From: Rhodobacter maris
GTDB lineage: Bacteria; Pseudomonadota; Alphaproteobacteria; Rhodobacterales; Rhodobacteraceae
NCBI RefSeq assembly: GCF_900217815.1
Contig: NZ_OBMT01000010.1
Location: 47,196 to 111,195 of the forward strand
Length of the DNA stretch: 64,000 bases
Direction: 5' to 3'
Below are positions 54,942-64,000 of the stretch, in pieces. Made by a program: the position numbers and the translations under genes. Under the pieces are notes generated by a model, which ran no database searches, was not told the DNA's origin, and saw nothing but the letters and a program-made list of their open reading frames with translations. Position 1 is the stretch's first letter. Each line of letters starts with the position of its first letter.

Positions 54942-55520
54942 ATGTCGCTTGAAACCCTGATCTCCACGCTAGGCCTGCCCGGGATTTTCCTCGGCACCAT
55001 GGCTGAGGGCGAAGCGGTAGCGTTTTTCGGAGGCGTGTTGGCGCATCGGCATTTCTTTCCGATCGAGATGGTGACGGCGGTGGTGACGGCGGGCTCCATC
55101 ACGGTCGACAATCTCGGCTTTGCGATCGGCCGACGCGCCGGGCAGAGGGCTTTCGTGCGCCGTGAGCTCAAGCGCGGGCCGGTGCGCGCGCTTCACGGTC
55201 TTCTGGAGCGCCACCCGCTGCCCGCGCTGCTGGGGTTTCGCTTCGTCTACGGGCTCAAGCTTGCGGGGGCGGTGCTGATCGGCACAAGCCCCGTGCCCTG
55301 GCGCCGCTTTGCCTTGCTCGACGCCCTCGCCTGTGTGATCTGGGCGCATCTCTTCTGCTGGATGGGCTTTGCCGCGGGCGGCGCGATCACCCGGATCTTT
55401 GGTCAGATGCGCCTGCCCCATCATCTCGGCCTCGCGCTCGCGGGCTTCCTGCTGGCCGCCCTTGGCCTGCACCTGTTGCGTCAGCACCGGAAGCGGACGC
55501 GCGCCGAAGAGAGCGAGTGA
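54942..55520 (+). CDS. DedA family membrane protein
   Basis: A 192-residue inner-membrane protein of the DedA/SNARE-associated (PF09335) fold: FLGTMAEGEAVAFFGGVLAH near the start, TVDNLGFAIGRRAGQ, FRFVYGLKLAGAVLIGTSP and a C-terminal membrane helix (LGLALAGFLLAALGLHLL). DedA proteins act in phospholipid flipping and undecaprenyl phosphate recycling, which fits its place before murD. ATG 54942 is the first start with family similarity. Confidence 0.85.
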   Translation: MSLETLISTLGLPGIFLGTMAEGEAVAFFGGVLAHRHFFPIEMVTAVVTAGSITVDNLGFAIGRRAGQRAFVRRELKRGPVRALHGLLERHPLPALLGFRFVYGLKLAGAVLIGTSPVPWRRFALLDALACVIWAHLFCWMGFAAGGAITRIFGQMRLPHHLGLALAGFLLAALGLHLLRQHRKRTRAEESE

Positions 55521-55598
55521 AGGGGCTTTTCCTTTCATCTTGGTTGCAATACCTCGGGGGGGCGGGGCCGCGCCCCGCTTGCGAGAGGGAAGACAAAG

Positions 55599-56999
55599 AT
55601 GATTGCGGTTCAGGGCTATGCGGGCGCGCGGGTGGCGGTGCTGGGGCTCGGGCGCTCGGGGCTGGCGACAGCCGCGGCGCTCAGGGCGGGCGGCGCCGAG
55701 CCCGTGCTCTGGGATGACAGCCCCGAAGCGCGCGCGAAGGCCGAGGCGGCGGGCTGGGCCTGCACCGATCTGACCCGGACCGGTGCGCTGGAGGGGCTCG
55801 CGGCCCTGATCACCTCGCCGGGCATCCCGCATCTTTATCCGCGGCCCCATCCGGTGATTGCCGCCGCCATGGTGGCGGGCGTGCCGGTCGATAACGACAT
55901 CGGGCTCTTTTTCCGCTCCTGGGCGACGCCCGCGTGGGATGATTTCGACGTCACGCCCCGCACCATCTGCGTCACCGGTTCGAACGGGAAATCGACGACT
56001 ACGGCGCTGATCCATCACATCCTCGCCCATGCCGGGCGCCCGACGCAGATGGCGGGGAACATTGGCCGCGGTGTGCTTGACCTTGATCCGCCGCAGGACG
56101 GCGAGGTGGTCGTTCTCGAGCTCTCGAGCTACCAGACCGACCTTGCCCGCGCCCTCACTCCCGACATTGCTGTGTTCACCAACCTCTCGCCCGACCATCT
56201 CGACCGTCACGGCGGCAGGGGCGGCTATTTTGCCGCCAAGCGCCGCCTGTTCGCCGAGGGTGGGCCGGACCGCGCCGTGATTGGCGTGGACGAGCCCGAA
56301 GGGGTCTATCTCGCCAATCAGATTGCCATGGGGCGCGAGGATGACCGGCTGATCCGTATCTCAGCGGCGCAGAAACTCGGCGATTACGGCTGGTCGGTTT
56401 TCGCGCGCAAAGGGTTTTTGGCAGAATGGCGCAAGGGGCGGCAGGTGGCGTCGATCGACCTGCGCGGGGTCAAGGGCCTGCCCGGCGCGCATAACCATCA
56501 AAACGCCTGCGCCGCCTATGCGGCTGTGCGCTCGCTCGGGATCGCGCCGAAGCTGATCGAGGAAGCGTTTCACAGTTTTGCCGGCCTGCCGCATCGCAGC
56601 CAGACCGTGGCCGAAAAGCGCGGTGTGCGCTTTGTCAACGACAGCAAGGCCACCAATGTCGACAGCGCGGCAAAGGCGCTCGAAGCGTTTAAAAATATCC
56701 GCTGGATTGTTGGCGGCATGGGCAAGGAGGGGGGAGTTTCCGCTCTCAAGCCGCTGCTCGGCACAGTGAAGAAAGCCTATTTCATCGGTCATTCGGGGCG
56801 GGATTTCGCGCTTGAGCTGGCCCCGCTCGCGCATGAGATCTGCGAGACGATGGCGCAGGCGGTGGCGCGGGCGGCAGAAGAGGCAGAGCCGGGCGATACG
56901 GTCCTTCTGGCCCCCGCCGCGGCGAGCTTCGATCAATACCCGAACTTCGAAAAACGGGGTGACCATTTCACCGAACTGGTGCAGGCTCTTCCCGACTGA
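55599..56999 (+). CDS. murD: UDP-MurNAc-L-Ala--D-Glu ligase
   Basis: A 466-residue Mur ligase. A Rossmann-like N-terminal part ([17 protein letters not shown]), ATP motif [11 protein letters not shown] at about 128-138, [14 protein letters not shown], and [17 protein letters not shown] in the C-terminal domain are seen. GAGAGGGAAG lies before the ATG. It is followed by non-dcw genes before ftsW. Confidence 0.96.
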   Translation: MIAVQGYAGARVAVLGLGRSGLATAAALRAGGAEPVLWDDSPEARAKAEAAGWACTDLTRTGALEGLAALITSPGIPHLYPRPHPVIAAAMVAGVPVDNDIGLFFRSWATPAWDDFDVTPRTICVTGSNGKSTTTALIHHILAHAGRPTQMAGNIGRGVLDLDPPQDGEVVVLELSSYQTDLARALTPDIAVFTNLSPDHLDRHGGRGGYFAAKRRLFAEGGPDRAVIGVDEPEGVYLANQIAMGREDDRLIRISAAQKLGDYGWSVFARKGFLAEWRKGRQVASIDLRGVKGLPGAHNHQNACAAYAAVRSLGIAPKLIEEAFHSFAGLPHRSQTVAEKRGVRFVNDSKATNVDSAAKALEAFKNIRWIVGGMGKEGGVSALKPLLGTVKKAYFIGHSGRDFALELAPLAHEICETMAQAVARAAEEAEPGDTVLLAPAAASFDQYPNFEKRGDHFTELVQALPD

Positions 57000-57013
57000 A
57001 TTTCGGGGAGAGG

Positions 57014-57478
57014 ATGATGGAGGGAAGCTGCACCTGCGGCGCGTTGCGCTATCGGCTCACGGATGCGCCGATGATCACTCATTGCTGCCATTGCAGCTGG
57101 TGTCAGCGCGAGAGCGGATCTGCTTTTGCGGTCAATGCAGTGATCGAGACCGACAAGCTCGAGATCACCGGCGCGTTCGACTATGTTATGACGCCGTCCG
57201 CCTCCGGCAAGGGGCAGGAGATCGCACGCTGCCCGATCTGCAAGGTCGCTGTTTTCAGCCATTACGCGGGGGCAGGGCGGGTTGCCGCCTTTGTGCGCGT
57301 GGGCACGCTGAAAGACCCCGCCGCCTGCCCGCCGGATGTGCATATCTACACCTCCACCAAGCTTCCCTGGGTCGTCCTGCCCGAGGGGGCGAAGGTGTTT
57401 GCCGAATATTATCGCTCTGCCGAGGTCTGGAGCGCGGCGGCACTGGACCGGCGAAAGGCGGCGCTTGCCAAGGGGTGA
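57014..57478 (+). CDS. GFA family (glutathione-dependent formaldehyde-activating) protein
   Basis: A 154-residue zinc-binding protein of the GFA/CENP-V fold. It starts GSCTCGALRYRL and has THCCHCSWCQRESGS, giving the conserved zinc cysteines, then SGKGQEIARCPICKVAVF with the second zinc site. Members handle glutathione-formaldehyde adducts or are of unknown role. It begins 14 bases after murD, so it is probably co-transcribed with it, and converges on the ldh gene six bases away. Confidence 0.85.
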   Translation: MMEGSCTCGALRYRLTDAPMITHCCHCSWCQRESGSAFAVNAVIETDKLEITGAFDYVMTPSASGKGQEIARCPICKVAVFSHYAGAGRVAAFVRVGTLKDPAACPPDVHIYTSTKLPWVVLPEGAKVFAEYYRSAEVWSAAALDRRKAALAKG

Positions 57479-57484
57479 AGGCGC

Positions 57485-58618
<1,134 letters not shown>

Positions 58619-58676
58619 CTAGAGTCGTGCCAAGACCCGGATACCGGGCGATCAGAGGCAGCAAGAGCATATCCCC

Positions 58677-59846
58677 ATGACGGAAATGGTTTTCGGCACC
58701 GCGCCCGTGCGGGCCACGGATCCCGTGCTCCCGCGCTGGTGGCGCACGATCGACAAATGGGCCCTCGCGGCGGTGCTGGCGCTTTTCGGCGTCGGCATGC
58801 TTCTGGGGCTCGCCGCCTCGGTGCCGCTGGCGGAAAAGAACGGCTTGCCCGCCTTTTTCTACGTCAAGAAACAGGCCTTCTTCGGCGGCATTGCGCTTCT
58901 TGCGATGCTGGGTCTGTCGCTGATGACGCCGCAGCAAGTCCGCCGCATCGGCGTGATCGGCTTTCTGGGCGCTTTCATCACGCTGATGGCGCTGCCCGTC
59001 ATCGGCACGGATTTCGGCAAGGGCGCAGTGCGCTGGATCTCGCTCGGCTTCGCCTCGTTCCAGCCCTCGGAATTCCTCAAGCCCGGCTTTGTCATCGTCG
59101 GCGCCTGGTTCATGGCGGCGGCGCAAGAGGTCGCGGGCCCGCCCGGGCGACTTTATTCTTTCCTGCTCACCGCGCTGATCGTGATCACCCTCGCGCTGCA
59201 ACCTGACTTTGGTCAGGCCTCGCTGGTGCTCTTTTCGTGGATGGTGATGTATTTCGTCTCCGGCGCGCCGATCCTGCCTTTGGCCGCCACTGCGGGGTTG
59301 AGCGCCGCGGGCGGCTTTCTGGCCTATAATATGTCCGAACACGTGGCGCGGCGGATCAACGGCTTCCTGAGTGCCGATATCGACCCGCGCACCCAGATCG
59401 GCTATGCGACGAACGCGATCCAGGAGGGCGGCTTTCTCGGCGTCGGCGTCGGTCAGGGCTCGGTGAAATGGTCGCTCCCCGATGCCCATACCGATTTCAT
59501 CATTGCCGTTGCTGCCGAGGAATACGGGCTCATTCTCGTGCTCGTGATCATCGCGCTTTACGCCACGGTGGTGCTGCGCTCGATTGCACGGATGACCCGC
59601 GAGCGCGACCCCTTCGCCCGCATCGCGGGCACCGGCCTTGCCTTTGCTTTTGGCGTACAGGCGCTGATCAACATGGGCGTGGCGGTGCGGCTTCTGCCTG
59701 CCAAGGGGATGACGTTGCCCTTCGTGAGCTATGGTGGCTCCTCCGTCATTGCCACCGGCATTGCGCTCGGTTTCCTCTTTGCGCTGACCCGGTCCCGGCC
59801 GCAAAACGAGATCGCCCGCATCCTCGGTCATCGGTCCATCGGCTGA
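58677..59846 (+). CDS. ftsW: Septal peptidoglycan polymerase FtsW
   Basis: A 389-residue SEDS-family glycosyltransferase with about ten membrane helices, partner of FtsI. Seen are [63 protein letters not shown] and [19 protein letters not shown], all family hallmarks. It starts after a 262-base spacer with repeat copy C and is followed by murG after ten bases. Confidence 0.95.
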   Translation: MTEMVFGTAPVRATDPVLPRWWRTIDKWALAAVLALFGVGMLLGLAASVPLAEKNGLPAFFYVKKQAFFGGIALLAMLGLSLMTPQQVRRIGVIGFLGAFITLMALPVIGTDFGKGAVRWISLGFASFQPSEFLKPGFVIVGAWFMAAAQEVAGPPGRLYSFLLTALIVITLALQPDFGQASLVLFSWMVMYFVSGAPILPLAATAGLSAAGGFLAYNMSEHVARRINGFLSADIDPRTQIGYATNAIQEGGFLGVGVGQGSVKWSLPDAHTDFIIAVAAEEYGLILVLVIIALYATVVLRSIARMTRERDPFARIAGTGLAFAFGVQALINMGVAVRLLPAKGMTLPFVSYGGSSVIATGIALGFLFALTRSRPQNEIARILGHRSIG

Positions 59847-59856
59847 GGGGGCGCAG

Positions 59857-60966
59857 ATGAGCGAAAAACCTGAAAACGCGCCGCTGCTGCTGATCGCCGC
59901 TGGCGGCACCGGCGGGCATATGTTCCCCGCGCAGGCTTTGGCCGAGGCGATGGTGCGCCGCGGCTGGCGGGTGAAGCTTTCGACCGATGCGCGCGGCGCG
60001 CGCTATACCGGCGGCTTTCCCCATGTGGTGCAGGTGGAAAAGGTCGCCTCCGCCACTTTTGCGCGCGGGGGCGCTCTGGCCAAACTGGCCGTGCCCTTCC
60101 GCCTTGCAGGCGGCGTGCTCTCGGCCACCCTGCGCAACATGAAGGACCGGCCCCGCGTGGTCGTGGGCTTTGGCGGCTATCCGACGATCCCGGCGCTGGC
60201 CTCCGCCACGCTTTTGGGCCTGCCTCGCGCGATCCATGAGCAAAACGGCGTGATGGGCAAGGTCAACCGGGTCTTTGCCAAGCGTGTCAGTGCCTTTGCC
60301 TGTGGCACCTGGCCCACGGATCTGCCCACGGGGGTGCAAGGGCTCCATACCGGCAATCCGGTGCGCGCGGCGGTGGCCGAGCGCGCCGCCGCCCCCTATA
60401 TCCCGCCCGGCGATTACCCGATGTCGGTGCTCGTGATCGGCGGCAGCCAGGGTGCGCGGATCCTCTCCGATCTCGTTCCCGCGGCTCTTGCGGCGTTGCC
60501 CGAGCGGCTGCGGCACCTGCTGCGGGTCTCCCATCAGGCCCGGCCGGAAGACGCCGCGCGTGTCAAGCGCGCCTATGCCGAGGCGGGTATCGATGCCGAG
60601 GTCGAGCCCTTTTTTACCGATGTGCCGCGCCGCCTGGCCGAATGCCAGCTCGTGATCTCGCGTGCGGGGGCCTCTTCTGTGGCCGACATTTCCGTGATCG
60701 GGCGGCCTGCCATCCTCATTCCCTATGCCGTTGCGGCGGGCGATCACCAGACCGCCAATGCCCGCGGCCTTGTCGATGCCGGGGCCGCGATCCTTGTGCC
60801 CGAGGCCTCGGCCCGGATGGAAACCCTGCGTGATCAGATCGCGCTGGTGCTGGACAATCCCGAAGGGGCAGGGCAGATGGCGCGGGCGGCGCTTTCCTAC
60901 GGCATCCCCGATGCCACCGCGCGCCTTGTCGCCCTTGTCGAACAGCTTGCAGGATCCACCCCATGA
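59857..60966 (+). CDS. murG: Lipid II synthase MurG
   Basis: A 369-residue GT-B glycosyltransferase adding GlcNAc to lipid I. The G-loops are [19 protein letters not shown] (start) and [16 protein letters not shown], and the C-terminal site has [22 protein letters not shown]. Four-base overlap with murC (ATGA). Confidence 0.96.
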   Translation: MSEKPENAPLLLIAAGGTGGHMFPAQALAEAMVRRGWRVKLSTDARGARYTGGFPHVVQVEKVASATFARGGALAKLAVPFRLAGGVLSATLRNMKDRPRVVVGFGGYPTIPALASATLLGLPRAIHEQNGVMGKVNRVFAKRVSAFACGTWPTDLPTGVQGLHTGNPVRAAVAERAAAPYIPPGDYPMSVLVIGGSQGARILSDLVPAALAALPERLRHLLRVSHQARPEDAARVKRAYAEAGIDAEVEPFFTDVPRRLAECQLVISRAGASSVADISVIGRPAILIPYAVAAGDHQTANARGLVDAGAAILVPEASARMETLRDQIALVLDNPEGAGQMARAALSYGIPDATARLVALVEQLAGSTP

Positions 60967-62378
60967 ACGCCACCAAACTGCCGGGTGAACTCGGCCCCAT
61001 CCATTTTGTCGGTATCGGCGGCATCGGCATGTCGGGCATTGCCGAGGTGCTGCTGACGCAGGGGTTTGCGGTGCAGGGCTCGGATGCGAAAGCGTCCAAG
61101 ATCACCGCGCGGCTTGAAGAACTTGGCGCCATTTTCCACGAGGGCCAGCGCGCCGAGAATATTGGCGAGGCCGCCGTGGTGGTGATTTCTTCCGCGATCA
61201 AGCCCGGCAACCCGGAGCTGGAAGAGGCGCGCCGTCGCCATCTGCCGGTGGTGCGCCGCGCCGAGATGCTGGCCGAACTGATGCGGCTGCGCTCGAATAT
61301 TGCCGTTGCGGGCACGCATGGCAAAACCACCACGACGACGATGGTGGCGACGCTGCTGGACAAGGGGGGCTTTGACCCGACCGTGATCAACGGCGGCATC
61401 ATCCATGCTTATGGCTCCAATGCGCGCGCGGGCGCGGGCGAATGGATGGTGGTCGAGGCGGATGAAAGCGACGGTTCCTTCAACCGCCTGCCCGCCACCA
61501 TTGCCATCGTCACGAATATCGACCCCGAGCATATGGAGCATTGGGGCACAATCGAAAATCTGCGCCGCGGCTTTTATGATTTTGTCTCCGGTATTCCGTT
61601 TTACGGGCTGGCCGTGTGCTGCACCGATCACCCCGAGGTGCAGGCGCTTGTGGGCAAGGTCACGGACCGGCGCGTGACAACCTTCGGGTTCAACGCGCAG
61701 GCCGATGTGCGCGCGGTGAACCTCAGCTTTGCAAACGGCAACGCCCATTTTGACGTGCTGTTGCAATCCGAAGGCGCGAGCGCGAAAATCGAGGGCTGCA
61801 CCCTGCCGATGCCGGGCGATCACAACGTTTCGAATGCGCTCGCGGCGGTGGCGGTGGCGCGTCATCTCGGCATGAAGAAAGACGAGATCCGTGCCGCGCT
61901 GGCGGCCTTTGGCGGCGTCAACCGGCGCTTCACCAAAGTGGGCGAAGTGCTTGGCGGCGTCACCATCATCGACGATTACGGACACCACCCGGTGGAGATC
62001 GCGGCTGTGCTCAAAGCCGCGCGCCAAGCCGTTTCGGGCACGCCCGGCGCGCGCGTGATCGCGGCGCACCAGCCGCATCGCTACACGCGCCTCTCCAACC
62101 TCTTTGACGATTTCTGCACCTGTTTCAACGAAGCTGACGTGGTCGCCATCGCCGAGGTCTATGCCGCGGGAGAAGATCCGATCCCGGGGGCGAGCCGCGA
62201 CGATCTGGTGTCGGGGCTCATTCGCCACGGCCACCGTCATGCCCGTGCGATCCTGAACGAGGAGGATCTGGCGCGGCTCGTGAAGGAACAGGCGCGGCCG
62301 GGCGATATTGTCGTCTGCCTCGGGGCCGGGACGATCTCGACCTGGGCGCAGGCCTTGCCCGCGCGACTGGGAGCGTAA
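60963..62378 (+). CDS. murC: UDP-MurNAc--L-alanine ligase
   Basis: A 471-residue Mur ligase, the first of the four. [18 protein letters not shown] (N-terminal), ATP motif [12 protein letters not shown] at about 118-129, EADESDGSF and the C-terminal [18 protein letters not shown] with AHQPHRYTR are diagnostic. It is followed by the DUF2484 gene after 17 bases. Confidence 0.96.
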   Translation: MNATKLPGELGPIHFVGIGGIGMSGIAEVLLTQGFAVQGSDAKASKITARLEELGAIFHEGQRAENIGEAAVVVISSAIKPGNPELEEARRRHLPVVRRAEMLAELMRLRSNIAVAGTHGKTTTTTMVATLLDKGGFDPTVINGGIIHAYGSNARAGAGEWMVVEADESDGSFNRLPATIAIVTNIDPEHMEHWGTIENLRRGFYDFVSGIPFYGLAVCCTDHPEVQALVGKVTDRRVTTFGFNAQADVRAVNLSFANGNAHFDVLLQSEGASAKIEGCTLPMPGDHNVSNALAAVAVARHLGMKKDEIRAALAAFGGVNRRFTKVGEVLGGVTIIDDYGHHPVEIAAVLKAARQAVSGTPGARVIAAHQPHRYTRLSNLFDDFCTCFNEADVVAIAEVYAAGEDPIPGASRDDLVSGLIRHGHRHARAILNEEDLARLVKEQARPGDIVVCLGAGTISTWAQALPARLGA

Positions 62379-62395
62379 TCGCAAGGGAGGATGCC

Positions 62396-62638
62396 ATGAC
62401 GCTTTCGCTTGTCGCCGCCTGTCTCTGGGCGGTGGTCGCATCACTCATCGCGCTCGGTCCGCGCCGGTTTCACTGGCCCGCGGCCTGGGGGTTGATTGCT
62501 CTCGGCGTGCCGATCGTCGGCTGGGTCACCTGGGAAAACGGCCCGGTGCTCGGGCTGATCGTGCTGGCGGGGGGGGTGAGTGTGCTGCGCTGGCCGGTGC
62601 GCCGGCTTTTTGCCCGGATCGGCGCGGGCGAGCGCTGA
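62396..62638 (+). CDS. DUF2484 family small membrane protein
   Basis: An 80-residue protein with two or three membrane helices (LVAACLWAVVASLIALG, WGLIALGVPIVGWVT, VLGLIVLAGGVSVLRWPVRRLF). It matches DUF2484, a family of Rhodobacterales normally placed between murC and murB. Here murC precedes it, but murB does not follow. GGGAGG lies before the ATG. Function unknown; probably an envelope factor. Confidence 0.75.
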   Translation: MTLSLVAACLWAVVASLIALGPRRFHWPAAWGLIALGVPIVGWVTWENGPVLGLIVLAGGVSVLRWPVRRLFARIGAGER

Positions 62639-63132
62639 CACCCGGCCGAATCGCTCCCCTTTTCGCGCGCGGCTTAACGCCGTCAGCTATGAAATCTCTG
62701 ACCCAGGGGCGCCCGACCTGCGCTTTGGGCGCGCGCCTGAGCGGAATTTCCCCCCAAACAGACCCGTCCTTCCTGCGCGGAACAGAGCTCACCTCCGGGG
62801 GGAGCCCTTTGATCTTGGTGCCATTTTCTCGCAGCTTTCGCCACCGGCGCTCCGCTGCTGCGCCAAACTGATCTGAACCGTGCATTTTAGATATTTCCGC
62901 GCAACGCCTCCCGCGGCGCTTCGCGTCAAATTAACGCGTCGGGCCATAAATGGAGCCTGTAAGCGAGCCCGTCTCGCAATGTGCCGCGCCTTGTGAGCTG
63001 TCCCGATCTGCGTGAAGCGCTTGCGCAGTTGCGTTTGGTGTCGGGCGCGCCTGTGACCAGTATCCCGATCCGTTTTGCGCCCTGTGACCAGTCTCGAACT
63101 GTTTTCCTGCCCTTTTTTGACCGGAAAGCCAT
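62639..63132 (+). other. Gene-free stretch between DUF2484 and the chemotaxis operon
   Basis: This 494-base interval has no supported gene on either strand and no remnant of murB that I can see. It contains an AT-richer patch (about 62880-62960) and two copies of CTGTGACCAGT (63051-63061 and 63082-63092) exactly 31 bases apart, 40 and 71 bases before the STAS gene start. No clear promoter hexamers were found. Confidence 0.5.
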
Positions 63133-63468
63133 ATGCCCAACGAGACCCCAGAGTCTTCCGCGATCAATCCGATCGTTTTGGCCGAGGATGTCGGCCTGCG
63201 TGACGCCCCGGATCTGCATGCCAGCCTGCTGCGCACTTTTGAAAGCGGCGGCGCCGTTGTTGTCGATGCCACGCGCGCCGCTGCGCTGCATGTTTCGGTG
63301 CTGCAAGTGCTCATTGCCGCGCAGCGTCAGGCCGCAGTTCTTGGCCGGAGTTTCTCCCTGATCGCCTCCGAGCGCGGCACCTGTGCCAGCGCATTTGCCC
63401 GCGCGGGCCTCGCTTTGCCCGGCGTCGCGCCGGGCGAACCCAGTTGCCGTGGAAGGACAACGCCATGA
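63133..63468 (+). CDS. STAS domain protein of a chemotaxis operon
   Basis: A 111-residue protein resembling anti-anti-sigma/STAS proteins: LRDAPDLHASLLRTFESGGAVVVDATRAAALHVSVLQVLIAAQRQA matches the STAS fold with a DATR-type loop where a phosphorylatable Ser/Thr usually is (Thr47 by position). The C-terminal part is short. It overlaps cheY by four bases, so it belongs to the che operon, probably as a switch or scaffold partner. Confidence 0.75.
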   Translation: MPNETPESSAINPIVLAEDVGLRDAPDLHASLLRTFESGGAVVVDATRAAALHVSVLQVLIAAQRQAAVLGRSFSLIASERGTCASAFARAGLALPGVAPGEPSCRGRTTP

Positions 63469-63833
63469 CAAAAACGATCCTGATAATCGACGATTCTCCC
63501 TCTGTTTTGCAGATGGTTTCCCATACGCTGAGCGCGTCCGGGTATCGCGTGATCGAGGCCTGCGACGGGTCGGACGGTTACTCGAAAGCTGTCGCCAACA
63601 GCATCGACGCAGTGGTCACCGATCTCAACATGCCCGGCATGAACGGGCTCGATTTCATTCGCAAATATCGCGCCTCGCCCAAAAGTGCCGGGGTGCCGAT
63701 CGTGTTCCTGACCACCGAGACCGATGACCGGCTCAAGCGCGAGGCGCGTGATGCCGGGGCGACCGGCTGGATTTCGAAGCCGTTCCGGCCTGAACAATTG
63801 CTCGCCGTGGTCAAGAAGGTGGCCGGGGCATGA
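63465..63833 (+). CDS. cheY: Chemotaxis response regulator CheY
   Basis: A 122-residue single receiver domain. Acidic residues Asp9/Asp10 (IIDDSP), phosphoacceptor Asp53 (VTDLNMPGMNG), Thr83/84 (FLTTETDD) and Lys105 (ISKPFRP) are all present. It carries the signal from CheA to the flagellar motor. ATG 63465 overlaps the STAS stop, and its own stop overlaps the cheA start. Confidence 0.92.
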   Translation: MTKTILIIDDSPSVLQMVSHTLSASGYRVIEACDGSDGYSKAVANSIDAVVTDLNMPGMNGLDFIRKYRASPKSAGVPIVFLTTETDDRLKREARDAGATGWISKPFRPEQLLAVVKKVAGA

Positions 63834-64000
63834 GCGGCGCACCCGATCCGACGGAGACCTTCCGGCAGGAGGCGCGCGACCTTCTGGAAACCCTTGAACA
63901 GACGCTGCTCGATCTCGGGCAGGATCCGCAAAACCGCGATCTTGTCGATGCGAGCTTTCGCGCCATGCATACGCTCAAAGGGTCGGGCGCGATGTTCGGC
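63830..64000 (+). CDS. cheA: Chemotaxis histidine kinase CheA, N-terminal part
   Basis: The first 57 residues before the window ends. They form the start of the phosphotransfer domain: FRQEARDLLETLEQTLLDLG, then AMHTLKGSGAMFG with the phosphorylated His47. The ATG overlaps the cheY stop (ATGA). The rest of the kinase lies outside the window. Confidence 0.9.
   Translation, partial: MSGAPDPTETFRQEARDLLETLEQTLLDLGQDPQNRDLVDASFRAMHTLKGSGAMFG

Noticed and set aside
55550..55580. GC-rich palindrome before murD as a fourth copy of the 48-nt repeat
   Set aside because: It has only one short stem and lacks the CGGG linker and second hairpin.
62639..63132. Possible murB remnant after DUF2484
   Set aside because: I compared the frames with MurB motifs ([24 protein letters not shown]) and saw none, so no pseudogene is called.

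Overview
The window is high-GC DNA from an alphaproteobacterium of the Rhodobacter/Paracoccus type (Rhodobacterales). This is inferred from gene content: a dcw cell-division cluster with an unusually long mraZ leader, DUF2484 next to murC, HdaA, the short alphaproteobacterial ProRS, TAXI-TRAP transport with DUF1850, and FnrL-like boxes. Base composition and codon use look uniform. No insertion sequence, prophage, CRISPR array, tRNA or rRNA was seen.

Region 1 (1-14198) is an amino-acid uptake and catabolism block. A HisP-type polar amino acid ABC transporter (minus strand, permease cut by the window edge) is divergent from a TetR regulator and a class I/II aminotransferase. Next come a LysR regulator and, divergent from it, an FAD-dependent amine/amino-acid oxidase, an uncharacterised membrane permease, an ALDH7-type aldehyde dehydrogenase, a second aminotransferase, and a TAXI-type TRAP transporter with its DUF1850 partner. 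Oxidase plus ALDH7 beside a basic-amino-acid-type importer suggests lysine/pipecolate breakdown (inference).

Region 2 (14307-29515) is mostly housekeeping: ppx and ppk (polyphosphate), hdaA, an AI-2E/PerM permease, three small poorly known genes including a membrane-anchored NYN-type nuclease, proS, an outer-membrane barrel protein, thrS, a cold-shock protein, a small HTH protein, and a lolC-lolD-arsC-like operon.

Region 3 (29731-39794) carries the distal half of a dcw cluster: murB, ddl, ftsQ, ftsA, ftsZ, lpxC, bamD, recN. Region 4 (39815-45275) holds a small SnoaL-like protein, a D-lactate dehydrogenase-type flavoprotein, a MaoC-phosphotransacetylase fusion, acetate kinase and purU. Region 5 (46201-62638) carries the proximal half of the dcw cluster: mraZ, rsmH, ftsL, ftsI, murE, murF, mraY, (hypothetical, DedA), murD, (GFA, ldh), ftsW, murG, murC, DUF2484. 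The two halves lie on the same strand but in swapped order, as if a cluster ancestrally joined at DUF2484-murB had been permuted. Region 6 (63133-64000) opens a chemotaxis operon: STAS protein, cheY, cheA (cut).

Regulatory points include a 925-base gene-free stretch before mraZ that holds two intrinsic terminators (the first probably the 3' end of an UpsM-type sRNA), a 10-bp-phased array of MraZ-like boxes and an FNR-like box. Others are a near-consensus FNR box between the D-lactate dehydrogenase gene and pta-ackA, a cluster of GANTC sites before ftsZ, and three copies of an exactly 48-nt double-hairpin repeat with compensatory base changes.
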